From Stenotrophomonas indicatrix (GTDB lineage: Bacteria > Pseudomonadota > Gammaproteobacteria > Xanthomonadales > Xanthomonadaceae): a stretch of DNA of 64,000 bases. Position 1 is the stretch's first letter. Each line of letters begins with the position of its first letter. A program made the translations under genes and the position numbers. Where the stretch lies: positions 990,001 to 1,054,000 of the forward strand of contig CP168152.1 in assembly GCA_041545745.1 (NCBI GenBank). Direction: 5' to 3'. Positions 45,456 to 53,749 of the stretch are shown piece after piece. The notes beneath the pieces are model-generated. The model did no database searches, was not told the DNA's origin, and saw only the letters and a list, made by a program, of their open reading frames with translations.

Positions 45456-45510
45456 GTGCCAACCAAGGATGGCATCTACCAGAATGGGGCCAACCAAGGT
45501 TGGCCTCTAC
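45456..45510 (-). repeat. REPs flanking the RAYT gene, right side
   Basis: Two minus-strand GTAG-headed elements, 45456-45479 (GTAGATGCCATCC..GGTTGGCAC) and 45488-45510 (GTAGAGGCCAACC..GGTTGGCC), eight bases apart. They mirror the plus-strand element at 44876 across the RAYT gene. Confidence 0.87.
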
Positions 45511-45522
45511 CGGAGCAAGCGC

Positions 45523-46320
45523 TCAGCGCTTCTGCTTGAACAGCCACGCCCACATCGCCGCATCGGCGTAGGTGGCATCCCAGGCGTTGTGGTTGCCGTC
45601 GGGGTATTCGGTATAGCGTGCGTCACGCGCGTCGGCGGTCTGGAACGCGGCATGCAGCCGGCGGTCGTCATCCGGCGGCACCACATCATCCAGCGCGCCG
45701 TGGAAGATCCAGATCGGGGTGCGTTGCAGGCGCTGGGCGATCACCGTGTAGGGATCGGTCTCACGCGCCACCTGCTCCACGAGCAGGGTAGGGCGCACCG
45801 CACGCGGGGCCAGCACCGCGCCGCAGACCGGCACGATCGCGGCAAAGCGCTTCGGGTCATCCAGGGCGATGTTCCAGCTGCCGTAGCCGCCCATCGACAT
45901 CCCGGTCAGGTACTGCCTTGCAGGGTCGGCGCCGAATTCGGCAATCGTGGCGTCCAGTGCCGCTATCGCCACACGGTTGTTGCGGCCGCTCCATTCTTCA
46001 CGGCCGGGTGCCTGCGGAAACACCGCCAGCGCGGGGAAGTCGCCGGCGTGTCGGCGCAGGTACGGGCCCAGGCCCGCGTGGGTCTGTTTCACGCCATCGC
46101 CGCCGCGCTCGCCGGAGCCGTGCAGGAACAGCACCACCGGCAGCGGCCCAGACGCGCGTGCGGCTTTGGCTGGAATGAACACCTGGTAGTAGGCGGTTTC
46201 GCCGTCCACCTTCACCGCACGTGCCTCGAAGTGGCCGCGCGCGCCCGGCGGCGTACTGGCGCACCCGGCCATCATCAGCAGAGCCAGCAGTGGCAGCCAG
46301 CGCAAGAACGATCGAAGCAT
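45523..46320 (-). CDS. Lipoprotein esterase/PHB-depolymerase-like hydrolase
   Basis: A 265-residue alpha/beta hydrolase with a lipoprotein signal (LLALLMMAGCAS; Cys about residue 20). LFLHGSGERGGDGV gives the oxyanion loop, GMSMGGYGSW the nucleophilic serine, and GALDDVVPPDDD and DGNHNAWDATY the Asp and His of the triad. The layout resembles secreted esterases of the PHB-depolymerase/prolyl-oligopeptidase group. ATG 46332 is a possible alternative start. Probably membrane-anchored in the periplasm; substrate unknown. Confidence 0.83.
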   Translation of the reverse strand: MLRSFLRWLPLLALLMMAGCASTPPGARGHFEARAVKVDGETAYYQVFIPAKAARASGPLPVVLFLHGSGERGGDGVKQTHAGLGPYLRRHAGDFPALAVFPQAPGREEWSGRNNRVAIAALDATIAEFGADPARQYLTGMSMGGYGSWNIALDDPKRFAAIVPVCGAVLAPRAVRPTLLVEQVARETDPYTVIAQRLQRTPIWIFHGALDDVVPPDDDRRLHAAFQTADARDARYTEYPDGNHNAWDATYADAAMWAWLFKQKR

Positions 46321-46390
46321 GGCGATTCCCATGAGGGCGATGTCGCCTCGATGGTAGTGCGCTGCGACCGGCCCGGCATCGTGCGCCGCA

Positions 46391-46657
46391 TCACTGCGGG
46401 CGCGGGAAGCTGGCGATGATCTGCAGCTGCTCCTGTGCTTCGGCATTGCCGCCTGCGGCCGCGGCCTGCACCTGCGCCATGTCCGGGTGCAGCACCACCA
46501 GCAATGGGTTCTCGCACACCGGGCACACATACTCGGTGGCGTCCTCGTCCAGTTCCATCACCATTGCCCGCGAACTGCCTTTCCACTCGCAGGCGGCACA
46601 GGTGTGAGGCTGGTCGCGCCAACCCGGCGCAAAGTAGTTTTCGATTGTCGTTGCCAT
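46391..46657 (-). CDS. Small zinc-ribbon protein
   Basis: An 88-residue soluble protein with two CxxC pairs, CAAC near residue 19 and CPVC near residue 45, that form a zinc ribbon; the rest is Ala/Gln-rich and helical. No enzyme motif is present. It lies 11 bases after mgtE on the same strand and is probably cotranscribed with it. Function unknown. Confidence 0.75.
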   Translation of the reverse strand: MATTIENYFAPGWRDQPHTCAACEWKGSSRAMVMELDEDATEYVCPVCENPLLVVLHPDMAQVQAAAAGGNAEAQEQLQIIASFPRPQ

Positions 46658-46668
46658 GGCAGTTCCAG

Positions 46669-48030
46669 TCAGTGCAGCAGGACCATGGTGGCCAGGCCGA
46701 GGAAAGTGAAGAAGCCCATCGAGTCGGTCACCGCGGTCAGGAAGATGCCGCTGGCCAGCGCCGGATCGAAGCCGAAGCGCTTCAGGCCCAGGGGCACCAG
46801 CACGCCGGCCAGTGCCGCGAACAACAGGTTGCAGGTCAGCGCGATGGCGATCACGGCCGAGAGCCCGGGCGAGTGGAACCAGGCGAGTACGATCAGGCCC
46901 AGTACCGAGCCGAGCACCACGCCATTGAGCAGCGCGACCCGCACTTCTTTCCACAGCAGCGTGCGTGCGTTGGAACTGCCGACCTGGCCGAGCGCCAGAC
47001 CGCGCACCATCAGCGCCAGCACCTGGGTGCCGGCGTTGCCGCCGAGCCCGGCGACGATCGGCATCAGCACGGCCAGTGCGACCAGCTTGTCGATGGTGCC
47101 TTCGAAGTGGCCGACTACGCTGGACGCCAGGAAGGCCGTGCACAGGTTTACCGACAGCCACATCAGGCGGCGCCGCATTGCGCGCCAGACCGGGCTGAAC
47201 AGATCCTCATCCTCGTCCAGGCCGGCGGCGCCCAGCGCCTGGTGCTCGGCCTGGCCACGGATGATGTCGACCACGTCATCGATGGTGATGCGGCCGATCA
47301 GGATGTTGTTGTCATCCACCACCGGCGCGGAGATCCAGTCATGGTCGGAGAACTGCCGCGCCACTTCCTGGTCGCTCTCGCCAACATCGATGGCAGGCTG
47401 CTCATCGTCGATCAGGCGGTTGATCGGCGTGGTGTCTTCGTGGGTTACCAGCGAGGCCAATGACACGCGTCCCAGGTACTGATGGCGGCGGCTGACCACG
47501 AACAGGTGATCGGTGTGGTCGGGCAGTTCGCCGCGCAGGCGCAGGTAGCGCAGCACCACGTCGACGTTGACGTCGGCGCGCACCGTCACCACGTCCGGGT
47601 TCATCAGGCGGCCGGCGCTGTCCTCGGGGTAGGACAGCACCTGCTCCAGGCGCTCGCGGTTCTCGCGGTCCATCGACTTGAGCACTTCGTCGATGACCGT
47701 GTCCGGCAGGTCTTCGACCAGGTCGGCCAGATCGTCGATGTCCAGGTCTTCGACCGCGGCGATGATCTCGTCCGGGTCCATGTCCGCGAGCAGGCTCTCG
47801 CGCACGTCGTCGCCGACGTGGACCAGTACCTCGCCGTCGTCTTCCGGATCGACCAGGCCCCAGACGATCTCGCGTTTGCCCGGTGGCAGCGATTCGAGCA
47901 GGTTGCCGATCTCGGCCGGTGCCAGGGTATTGACCAGACGGCGTACCGGTCCCAGCCGACCGCTGTCCAGTGCATCGGACAGCATCCGCAACTGGCGCGC
48001 AGTCTTGTCGTGGCGTACAGCCTCAGCCAT
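46669..48030 (-). CDS. mgtE: Magnesium transporter MgtE
   Basis: A 453-residue Mg2+ channel of the MgtE family: N-terminal superhelical domain rich in acidic residues (LLESLPPGKREIVWGLVDPEDDGEVLVHV), two CBS domains (about 130-260), a linking plug helix, and five membrane helices containing the pore motif PIVAGLGGNAGTQVLALMVRGLALG. The cytosolic domains sense Mg2+ and close the pore when it is high. ATG 48030 has a GGGAG site. A zinc-ribbon gene follows. Confidence 0.93.
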   Translation of the reverse strand: MAEAVRHDKTARQLRMLSDALDSGRLGPVRRLVNTLAPAEIGNLLESLPPGKREIVWGLVDPEDDGEVLVHVGDDVRESLLADMDPDEIIAAVEDLDIDDLADLVEDLPDTVIDEVLKSMDRENRERLEQVLSYPEDSAGRLMNPDVVTVRADVNVDVVLRYLRLRGELPDHTDHLFVVSRRHQYLGRVSLASLVTHEDTTPINRLIDDEQPAIDVGESDQEVARQFSDHDWISAPVVDDNNILIGRITIDDVVDIIRGQAEHQALGAAGLDEDEDLFSPVWRAMRRRLMWLSVNLCTAFLASSVVGHFEGTIDKLVALAVLMPIVAGLGGNAGTQVLALMVRGLALGQVGSSNARTLLWKEVRVALLNGVVLGSVLGLIVLAWFHSPGLSAVIAIALTCNLLFAALAGVLVPLGLKRFGFDPALASGIFLTAVTDSMGFFTFLGLATMVLLH

Positions 48031-48156
48031 CGCAGCTCCCGCGGGATAAGAAAAGCCGCGATCCTTGCAAGGATGCGGCAACAGGGGTGTTCAGCGCGTC
48101 ATTATCGCAAGGGGATGTTTCAGCGCATACCCCGGCGGCCTGCGGCCACCGGGTGC

Positions 48157-48197
48157 GGGGTCAGATCCCTTTTCCGCAGGAAAAGGGATCTGACCCC
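48157..48197. repeat. Long GGGGTCAGATCCC hairpin, copy 1
   Basis: Perfect 19-bp inverted repeat (48157-48175 / 48179-48197) with a GCA loop, 15 bases after the ptsI stop. A sister copy lies at 50718-50756. The stem carries its own T and A runs, so it could terminate transcription in either direction. Confidence 0.9.
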
Positions 48198-48212
48198 CAC
48201 GTGCGCGACGCG

Positions 48213-49982
48213 TCAGGACGCGTCCGCCACCAACGCCAGCCAGCGCTCGATGCCGCGGCGGTCACGCATGCCGAGCAGCTTCGGTGCGCGGGCGCGCAGG
48301 GCACCCAGGTCGGCATCACGCACCGCCCGGCGTACTTCCAGCAGGGTGCCCGGGTGCAGGCTGAACTCGGTCAGGCCCAGCGCCAGCAGCAGCGGGGTCA
48401 TCCGTGCGTCGCCCGCGATTTCGCCGCAGACCGCCACCGGAATGCGATGGCGCGCGCCGGTTTCGATCACCATCTGCAGCAGGCGCAACACGGCCGGGTG
48501 CAGCGGCGAATACAGTTCGCCCAGTGCTTCGTTGTTGCGGTCGGCGGCCAGCAGGTACTGCACCAGATCATTGGTGCCAATCGACAGGAAGTCGACCAGG
48601 TCGATGAAACTCTCCAGCGCCAGCGCGGCGGCGGGTACTTCGATCATCGCACCCAGCGGTACATGCTCGGCCACCATGTGGCCCTCGGCGCGCAGCTGCT
48701 CGCCCAGCTTCAGCATGCGCCGGCGTACCGCCAGCAGTTCGTCGCGGGTGCTGACCATGGGCACCAGCACGCGCAGCTTGCCGTAGGCCGAGGCCCGCAG
48801 GATCGCGCGCATCTGGGTGTCGGCCACCTTGGGCCGGGCCAGCGACAGGCGCACGCCGCGCAGACCCAACGCCGGGTTTTCCTCGTTGCTCAGGGTCAGG
48901 CCGGTGCGGTCGGCCTTGTCTGCACCCAGGTCGAGGGTGCGGATGGTCACCGGGCGGCCACTCATGCCCAGTGCCGCATCGCGGTAGGTCTGGAACTGCT
49001 CTTCTTCGTCCGGCAGTTCGTTGCGCTGCAGGAACAGGAATTCGGTGCGGTACAGGCCCAGGCCGTGGGCGCCCAGCGCATGCGCCTGGGTCACATCTTC
49101 CAGCGATTCGGCGTTGGCCAGCAGGGCGATGTCGACCTGGTCGCGGGTACGGCTGGGCTTGCTGCGCAGGCGGCCGAGCTCGCGCTGCTCGCGCGCGTGC
49201 TCCTTCAGGCGTGCGCGGTAGTCACGCAGGTTGTCGGCCTGCGGGTTGACGGTGATGCTGCCGTCGGCGCCATCGATGATCAGCACATCGCCGTCGATCA
49301 CCTTGCTCAGCAGCTGCGGCACGTTGACGATCAACGGCAGGTGCAGGCTGCGGGCGAGGATCGCACTATGCGAAAGCGCGCTGCCCGCGCTGGTGACGAT
49401 GCCGACCACACCGTGCGATTGCAGCTGGGCCAGCTCGGAAGGGGCGATGTTGTCGCAGACCAGGATTTCGCCGGCCAAGCCCTTTACCGCTGCCGGGCGC
49501 TCGGGCTGCAGGAAGGCATGGATGCGCCCGATCACATGGTCGAGGTCGTCCATGCGGCTCTTCAGGTAGGCATCGTCCATGCCATCGAAGACTTTGGCCA
49601 AGCGGTCGCGCTGCAGGCGCAATGCATAGCCGGCACTGTAGGGACCACTGCGGATCAGTTCGTCCAGGCCGAACAGCAGTTCGGGATCGTCCAGCAGCAG
49701 TGCATGCAGGTCGAGGAACTCGCCCACTTCCTGGTTCAGCGCACCATGCAGGCGCTGTCGCAGCTCGTGCATTTCCGTGCGCGCCGCGTCCACGGCGCGG
49801 TGCAGGCGCGCCAGCTCGGATTCAATCTGGGAAGGGGTGACGCGCTGTTCGGCTACTTCCAGTGCATGCGGCAGGCGCACGCGGGCGCGGCCCATTGCCG
49901 TACCGCGGGCGGCGCCGTGTCCGGCCAGCAGCTGTACCGGCCGTTGGCCGGTGGGGGCTTGGCCGGCGCGCGCGCGCGGCAC
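48213..49982 (-). CDS. ptsI: PTS enzyme I (PEP-protein phosphotransferase)
   Basis: EI takes phosphate from PEP and passes it to HPr. The 589-residue protein has the HPr-binding helical domain, the phospho-histidine motif SALSHSAILARSL (His205), and the PEP-binding barrel with GLGLYRTEFLFLQR, DLGADK, LGLRGVRLSL, and IGTNDLVQYLLAADR. There is no GAF domain, so it is EI rather than EI-Ntr (PtsP). The GTG at 49982 has GAGGA 11 bases upstream and lies two bases after the ptsH stop. It ends the EIIA-HPr-EI unit. Confidence 0.93.
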   Translation of the reverse strand: MPRARAGQAPTGQRPVQLLAGHGAARGTAMGRARVRLPHALEVAEQRVTPSQIESELARLHRAVDAARTEMHELRQRLHGALNQEVGEFLDLHALLLDDPELLFGLDELIRSGPYSAGYALRLQRDRLAKVFDGMDDAYLKSRMDDLDHVIGRIHAFLQPERPAAVKGLAGEILVCDNIAPSELAQLQSHGVVGIVTSAGSALSHSAILARSLHLPLIVNVPQLLSKVIDGDVLIIDGADGSITVNPQADNLRDYRARLKEHAREQRELGRLRSKPSRTRDQVDIALLANAESLEDVTQAHALGAHGLGLYRTEFLFLQRNELPDEEEQFQTYRDAALGMSGRPVTIRTLDLGADKADRTGLTLSNEENPALGLRGVRLSLARPKVADTQMRAILRASAYGKLRVLVPMVSTRDELLAVRRRMLKLGEQLRAEGHMVAEHVPLGAMIEVPAAALALESFIDLVDFLSIGTNDLVQYLLAADRNNEALGELYSPLHPAVLRLLQMVIETGARHRIPVAVCGEIAGDARMTPLLLALGLTEFSLHPGTLLEVRRAVRDADLGALRARAPKLLGMRDRRGIERWLALVADAS

Positions 49983-49984
49983 GC

Positions 49985-50254
49985 TCAGTTGTCCTCGTCG
50001 AAGCGGCGCTCGAACAGGTCGACCACCGCGTCCATCGCCGCGACTTCGTCTTCGCCGTTGATGCGGATGGTGACCGGTGTGCCTTGCCCTGCCGCCAGCA
50101 GCATTACGCCCATGATGCTCTTGGCGTTGATCTCACGGCCCTTGGCGGCCATGGTCACGTTGCAGCGGAACGGCGCCAGGGTCTGCACCAGCTTGGCGGT
50201 GGCCCGGGCATGCAGGCCCAGGCGGTTGCTCACAGTGAGTTCTCGTTCAAGCAT
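49985..50254 (-). CDS. ptsH: Phosphocarrier protein HPr
   Basis: An 89-residue HPr. His15 in LGLHARATAK is the EI-phosphorylated residue and Ser46 in AKSIMGVM is the site used by HPr kinase, consistent with the hprK gene 1.7 kb upstream. It overlaps the EIIA gene by eight bases and is immediately followed by ptsI. With no EIIB or EIIC in the window, it probably serves a regulatory cascade. Confidence 0.95.
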   Translation of the reverse strand: MLERELTVSNRLGLHARATAKLVQTLAPFRCNVTMAAKGREINAKSIMGVMLLAAGQGTPVTIRINGEDEVAAMDAVVDLFERRFDEDN

Positions 50255-50639
50255 CGTCGACTATCGCTCCATTACGGGTGCCCGCCGCCGCAGTGGCAGG
50301 CAGTTGATCCAGTCCCTGTTCCGGATAATTCATCACCCGCAGCAACATCGGCAGACTCAGCGCCGACACCCGGCGAACCGGGGTTCCCAACCGGGCCAGC
50401 TGCCCGGCAAGGTTGGCAGGGCTGGCGCCGTACAGGTCGGTCAGGATCAGTACGCCCTCACCCCCATCGACCCGCCGCAGAGCGGCCGAGGCGGGCGGGA
50501 GCAGAGCATCCAGGTCTGCGTCGAACGGTACTTCGAAAGCTTCGGTTTTCAACGGCAACTGCCGCAGAAGCCGGGTCGCCACGTCGAGCAGGGCGATCCC
50601 GACCCCAGGATGTGTTACGAGGAGAATGCCACAGGTCAT
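50247..50639 (-). CDS. PTS EIIA component, mannose family
   Basis: A 130-residue stand-alone EIIA of the mannose/sorbose family. The phospho-acceptor is His10 in ILLVTHPGVG, and LTDLYGASPANLA and LPMLLRVM match the family. Stand-alone copies next to ptsH and hprK occur widely in proteobacteria without a permease and are thought to act as regulators. It begins the EIIA-ptsH-ptsI unit. Confidence 0.9.
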   Translation of the reverse strand: MTCGILLVTHPGVGIALLDVATRLLRQLPLKTEAFEVPFDADLDALLPPASAALRRVDGGEGVLILTDLYGASPANLAGQLARLGTPVRRVSALSLPMLLRVMNYPEQGLDQLPATAAAGTRNGAIVDDA

Positions 50640-50717
50640 TACTGCACGTTAACAGGTCAAGGTGAATTGGCGATAGCAGCAGGAGAGGGGCACTGTGTCC
50701 CGTATTCAGTGTTGCTC

Positions 50718-50756
50718 GGGTCGGAGCCCTTTTTCGTTGAAAAAGGGCTCCGACCC
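50718..50756. repeat. Long GGGTCGGAGCCC hairpin, copy 2
   Basis: Perfect 18-bp inverted repeat (50718-50735 / 50739-50756) with a GTT loop. It differs from copy 1 at 48157 by changes that are matched on both arms (TCAGATCCC versus TCGGAGCCC), so pairing is preserved while sequence drifts. Confidence 0.9.
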
Positions 50757-50785
50757 CATCCGTTTTTCGATGCCTGACAGAGATC

Positions 50786-50834
50786 CATCCACGCATGGCG
50801 TGGATCTACCGTGTCGACCAAGGTCGACACCCAC
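50786..50834 (-). repeat. Two adjacent REP elements
   Basis: 50786-50809 is a minus-strand GTAG-headed copy of the ATCCACGC subtype, and 50811-50834 a TGTCGACC/GGTCGACA copy. This is the same pair as 38936-38983, inverted. Confidence 0.82.
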
Positions 50835-50861
50835 CAACAGCAGCGGAAATCTGTCAGAGGT

Positions 50862-50959
50862 GGGGCGGTGTGGGGCTGCAGGACCGTTGGCGCCAAGGAT
50901 GGCGCCATCGAGCCCCCAGGGACGGGTTTACGGCGCGTCCTGCAGCCCCACACCGCCCC
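50862..50959. repeat. Nested inverted-repeat element, copy B
   Basis: Outer arms 50862-50884 and 50937-50959 are perfect 23-bp complements. A smaller hairpin TGGCGCCA AGGA TGGCGCCA (50888-50907) lies inside, followed by the unpaired core AGCCCCCAGGGACGG..TTTACGGCG (50911-50935). The core matches copy A in 21 of 25 positions, all four differences being transitions; the outer and inner stems are unrelated in sequence. Confidence 0.9.
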
Positions 50960-51040
50960 GCATCCCACGAAATGCAGGCGTTTGACGTTGACGTTGCCGT
51001 GGTTTCTGCGGGTGCCGGGCGCAGCCCGGCCGACCCCCCC

Positions 51041-51925
51041 TCAATCCTGCTCGCGGTGGTACGTCGCCACGTCTTCCCAGCCCATCTCACGCGCATGGCG
51101 GGCCAGTCGTTCGGCCAGGAACACCGAGCGGTGCTTGCCACCGGTACAGCCGAAGGCCACCGTCACATAGCTGCGGGTGCCATCGCCCAGCTTGGGCAGC
51201 CAGGTATCCAGGAAATCCATCAGCTGCGCCAGGTAGCGCTGCACATCCGGCTGCGCTTCCAGGTAGTCGCGCACGCCGGGTTCGCGACCGCTCAGCGCGC
51301 GCAGTTCCGGATCCCAGTGCGGATTGGGCAGCACGCGCGCGTCGAACACGAAGTCGGCCTCGGCCGGCACGCCGCGCTTGTAGGCGAATGATTCGAACAG
51401 CAGCGACAGGCGGGTGGCATGGCCCATCGCGAATTCGGTGATGATCCGGCGCCGCAGCTGATGCACGTTCAACGCACTGGTATCGATCACCGCATCGGCT
51501 TCGCGGCGCAGCGGCGCGATCAGTTCGCGCTCGCGGGCGATCGCTTCCGGCAACGACAGGCCCAGCTGGCTCAGCGGGTGCCGGCGACGGGTGTCGGCAT
51601 AGCGCTTGAGCACCGTTTCGTCGTTGGCCTCGAAAAACAGCACCTTGGCGTCCACTCCGGCATCGGTAGCCAGCTGCCGCCAGCTGGACAACTGGGTCAG
51701 GTCGCTTTGCCCACGTACATCAATGCCCACCGCCAACCGGCGCGATGTCGCGCCGTCGTGGTGGCTCAGCACATTGCGCACGAAATCCGGCAGCAGCTGG
51801 ATCGGCAGGTTGTCCGAGCAGTAGTAGTCCTGGTCCTCGAAGGTCTTCAGGGCGACGGATTTACCCGAGCCGGACAGGCCGCTGACGATGATCAGGGTCG
51901 GGGCGGTGGGACTGACGGTGCTCAT
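51041..51925 (-). CDS. rapZ: RNase adapter protein RapZ
   Basis: RapZ is a nucleotide-binding adapter; in E. coli it targets the sRNA GlmZ to RNase E and so controls GlmS. The 294-residue protein has Walker [17 protein letters not shown], the DNLP motif ([15 protein letters not shown]) and the C-terminal [17 protein letters not shown] and VATYHRE regions. It lies downstream of hprK with a 27-base gap in the conserved rpoN-hpf-ptsN-rapZ string. Whether a GlmZ-like sRNA exists in this genus is not visible here. Confidence 0.93.
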   Translation of the reverse strand: MSTVSPTAPTLIIVSGLSGSGKSVALKTFEDQDYYCSDNLPIQLLPDFVRNVLSHHDGATSRRLAVGIDVRGQSDLTQLSSWRQLATDAGVDAKVLFFEANDETVLKRYADTRRRHPLSQLGLSLPEAIARERELIAPLRREADAVIDTSALNVHQLRRRIITEFAMGHATRLSLLFESFAYKRGVPAEADFVFDARVLPNPHWDPELRALSGREPGVRDYLEAQPDVQRYLAQLMDFLDTWLPKLGDGTRSYVTVAFGCTGGKHRSVFLAERLARHAREMGWEDVATYHREQD

Positions 51926-51952
51926 GGACGGGCTCTTCGAAGGGCAGGGAGG

Positions 51953-52903
51953 TCAGGGCGCTCGCCGTTCCAGCAGGTTGCTGTGGCGGGCGATGAACAT
52001 CGCCGCCGGGTCGATACCCTTGGTACGCAGAATGTGCAGGCGGGTGGCCGCCTCGGTCAGAACGGCCAGGTTGCGGCCGGGCATCACCGGCAGGGTGATC
52101 AGCGGCACGTCCAGGTCCAGCACGTGCCGCGTGCCCGAGTCGCCGGTCAGGCGCTCATAACCATGGGGGGTGGGCTCGGTCATCGGCTTGGTCAGGTGGA
52201 CGATCAGCCGAAGGTACTTGTTCTTCTTTACAGCGGTGTCGCCAAACATCTCGCGCACGTTCAGCACGCCCAGGCCGCGCACTTCCAGCAGGTCCTGCAG
52301 CAGCTCCGGGCAGGTGCCATCGAGCACGTCGGGGGCGATCTGGGTGAACTCGGGGGCGTCGTCGGCCACCAGGCGGTGGCCGCGGCTGAGCAGTTCCAGG
52401 GCCAGCTCGCTCTTGCCCGATCCAGCTTCACCGGTGATCAGCACGCCGATGGAATAGATCTCCATGAACACGCCATGCAGGATCACCCGCGGCGCCAGCG
52501 TCCGGGCCAGATGGTAGGACAGATGGTTGAGCAGTTCGTGGCCGCGCTTGGGCGACAGCCACAGCGGCGTGCCGGATTCATCGGCGGCCGCGCGCAGGTC
52601 TTCCGGGCACGGCTGGTTGCGGGTCAGCACCAGCGCCAGTGGGTGCGACTGCATGATTTTCTCGATGGTCTCCCAGCGCTGGCGTGGTTCCAGCGCGTCC
52701 AGCCAGGACAGTTCCTCGGTACCTAGGATCTGTACCTTGTTGGGATAGATCGCATTGAGATAGCCGGCCAGTGAAGGGCGTCGCGAGACCGTATTGCCGG
52801 CCTCCAGCTCGCGCTTCTCGCCGGATTTGCCCGCTGCCCAACGCAGGCCGAGCCGCTCACGCTGCTGTTCGAACAGTTCGCGGGCAGTGATGCTGGTATT
52901 CAT
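51953..52903 (-). CDS. hprK: HPr kinase/phosphorylase
   Basis: HprK phosphorylates HPr at Ser46 with ATP or removes that phosphate. The 316-residue protein has an N-terminal regulatory domain and the C-terminal kinase with Walker [10 protein letters not shown] near residue 154 and the HprK signature [16 protein letters not shown]. Proteobacterial hprK typically sits next to ptsN, here with an ATGA overlap. The matching HPr with Ser46 is encoded nearby. Confidence 0.94.
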   Translation of the reverse strand: MNTSITARELFEQQRERLGLRWAAGKSGEKRELEAGNTVSRRPSLAGYLNAIYPNKVQILGTEELSWLDALEPRQRWETIEKIMQSHPLALVLTRNQPCPEDLRAAADESGTPLWLSPKRGHELLNHLSYHLARTLAPRVILHGVFMEIYSIGVLITGEAGSGKSELALELLSRGHRLVADDAPEFTQIAPDVLDGTCPELLQDLLEVRGLGVLNVREMFGDTAVKKNKYLRLIVHLTKPMTEPTPHGYERLTGDSGTRHVLDLDVPLITLPVMPGRNLAVLTEAATRLHILRTKGIDPAAMFIARHSNLLERRAP

Positions 52904-53352
52904 GCGGCGCTCGCCGGTGGGGTCAGGTCCAGGGCCTGGCGCAGCTCCCGTGCGTCGCCGGCTTCGCGCAGCGCCTGGCGGATGCAGGGCGCGGAAAACA
53001 GCTCGGCCAGCTCGGACAGCAGCATCAGGTGTTGATGGGTGTAGTGGGCGGGAACGGCCATGGCGAACACCAGGTCCACCGGCTCGTCGCCACCGAAATC
53101 GACCGGGGTCTGCAGACGCAGCAGCGCGCCACGGGGGCGATCCAGGGTCGGCGCACGACCATGCGGGATGGCGATGCCGTAGCCGATCGCGGTACTGCCC
53201 AACGCTTCGCGCTGGCACAGGTTGAGATAGATCTGTTCGGCGTTGGCCTGGCGGCAGGCCAGCAATCCGGCCGCGGCCTGCAGGACGCTGTCGCGGTCGG
53301 TGGCCGTGCAGAGCTGGGTCTGCACGGCCGCCAGGAGGTCAGTCAGGGGCAT
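52900..53352 (-). CDS. ptsN: PTS IIA-Ntr component
   Basis: PtsN is the end point of the nitrogen PTS and controls K+ uptake, sensor kinases and other targets by protein contact. The 150-residue protein has the active-site His64 in [12 protein letters not shown] and the [19 protein letters not shown] segment. It overlaps hprK and follows hpf. In this window the only EI is of the PtsI type, so PtsN may be fed by PtsI/HPr. Confidence 0.93.
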   Translation of the reverse strand: MPLTDLLAAVQTQLCTATDRDSVLQAAAGLLACRQANAEQIYLNLCQREALGSTAIGYGIAIPHGRAPTLDRPRGALLRLQTPVDFGGDEPVDLVFAMAVPAHYTHQHLMLLSELAELFSAPCIRQALREAGDARELRQALDLTPPASAA

Positions 53353-53373
53353 GTCTGCGGGGAGCGGTGGCGA

Positions 53374-53691
53374 TCAGCCACCATTGTCGCCCACCGGCAG
53401 CGGTGCGTGCTGCTGTTTTTTCTCCTTGTGCTTGATCACCAGGCGGTCAAGCTTGTCCGCCAGCAGGTCGATTGCCGCATACATGGTCTGCGCATTGGCT
53501 TCAGCGTGCAGGGTCTGACCCGGAATATTGAGGCTGGCATCGACGTGGTGTTCAGTCTTCTGCAGCTTGAGGGTCACCCGCGCTTCGCAGTGCTGGTCGA
53601 AGTGTTTGCCGATCCGGGCCAGCTTCTCCTCTACATAGGACTGCAGGGCCGGGGTGACTTCGACATCTTTGCCAAACGTTTCGATGCGCAT
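53374..53691 (-). CDS. hpf: Ribosome hibernation promoting factor (short form)
   Basis: A 105-residue HPF/YfiA-family protein: MRIETFGKDVEVTPALQSYVEEKLARIGKHF with the basic and acidic strands (EARVTLKLQKTEHHVDASLNIPG, MYAAIDLLADKLDRLVIKHKEK). It binds the 30S subunit and promotes 100S dimers in stationary phase. It lacks the long C-terminal domain. It sits between rpoN and ptsN as in E. coli. Confidence 0.93.
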   Translation of the reverse strand: MRIETFGKDVEVTPALQSYVEEKLARIGKHFDQHCEARVTLKLQKTEHHVDASLNIPGQTLHAEANAQTMYAAIDLLADKLDRLVIKHKEKKQQHAPLPVGDNGG

Positions 53692-53749
53692 CGGGTTTCT
53701 CCTTTGATCGGATGTGCCAATGAACCTCTCCGCCGGGCGCGGCGGCGCG

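Larger units (their letters stand above)
50640..51040. other. 401-bp gap filled by four repeat types
   Basis: Between rapZ and the EIIA gene there is no credible gene. The gap holds, in order, a GGGTCGGAGCCC hairpin (50718-50756), a minus-strand SMAG and a second REP (50786-50834), and the nested element B (50862-50959). It splits the otherwise continuous ptsN-hprK-rapZ and EIIA-ptsH-ptsI units, so these likely have separate promoters. Confidence 0.75.

Noticed and set aside
50695..50985. Frames through hairpin copy 2, REPs and element B
   Set aside because: They read the palindromes on both strands and have no homologous content; rapZ ends at 51041 and fixes the other side.
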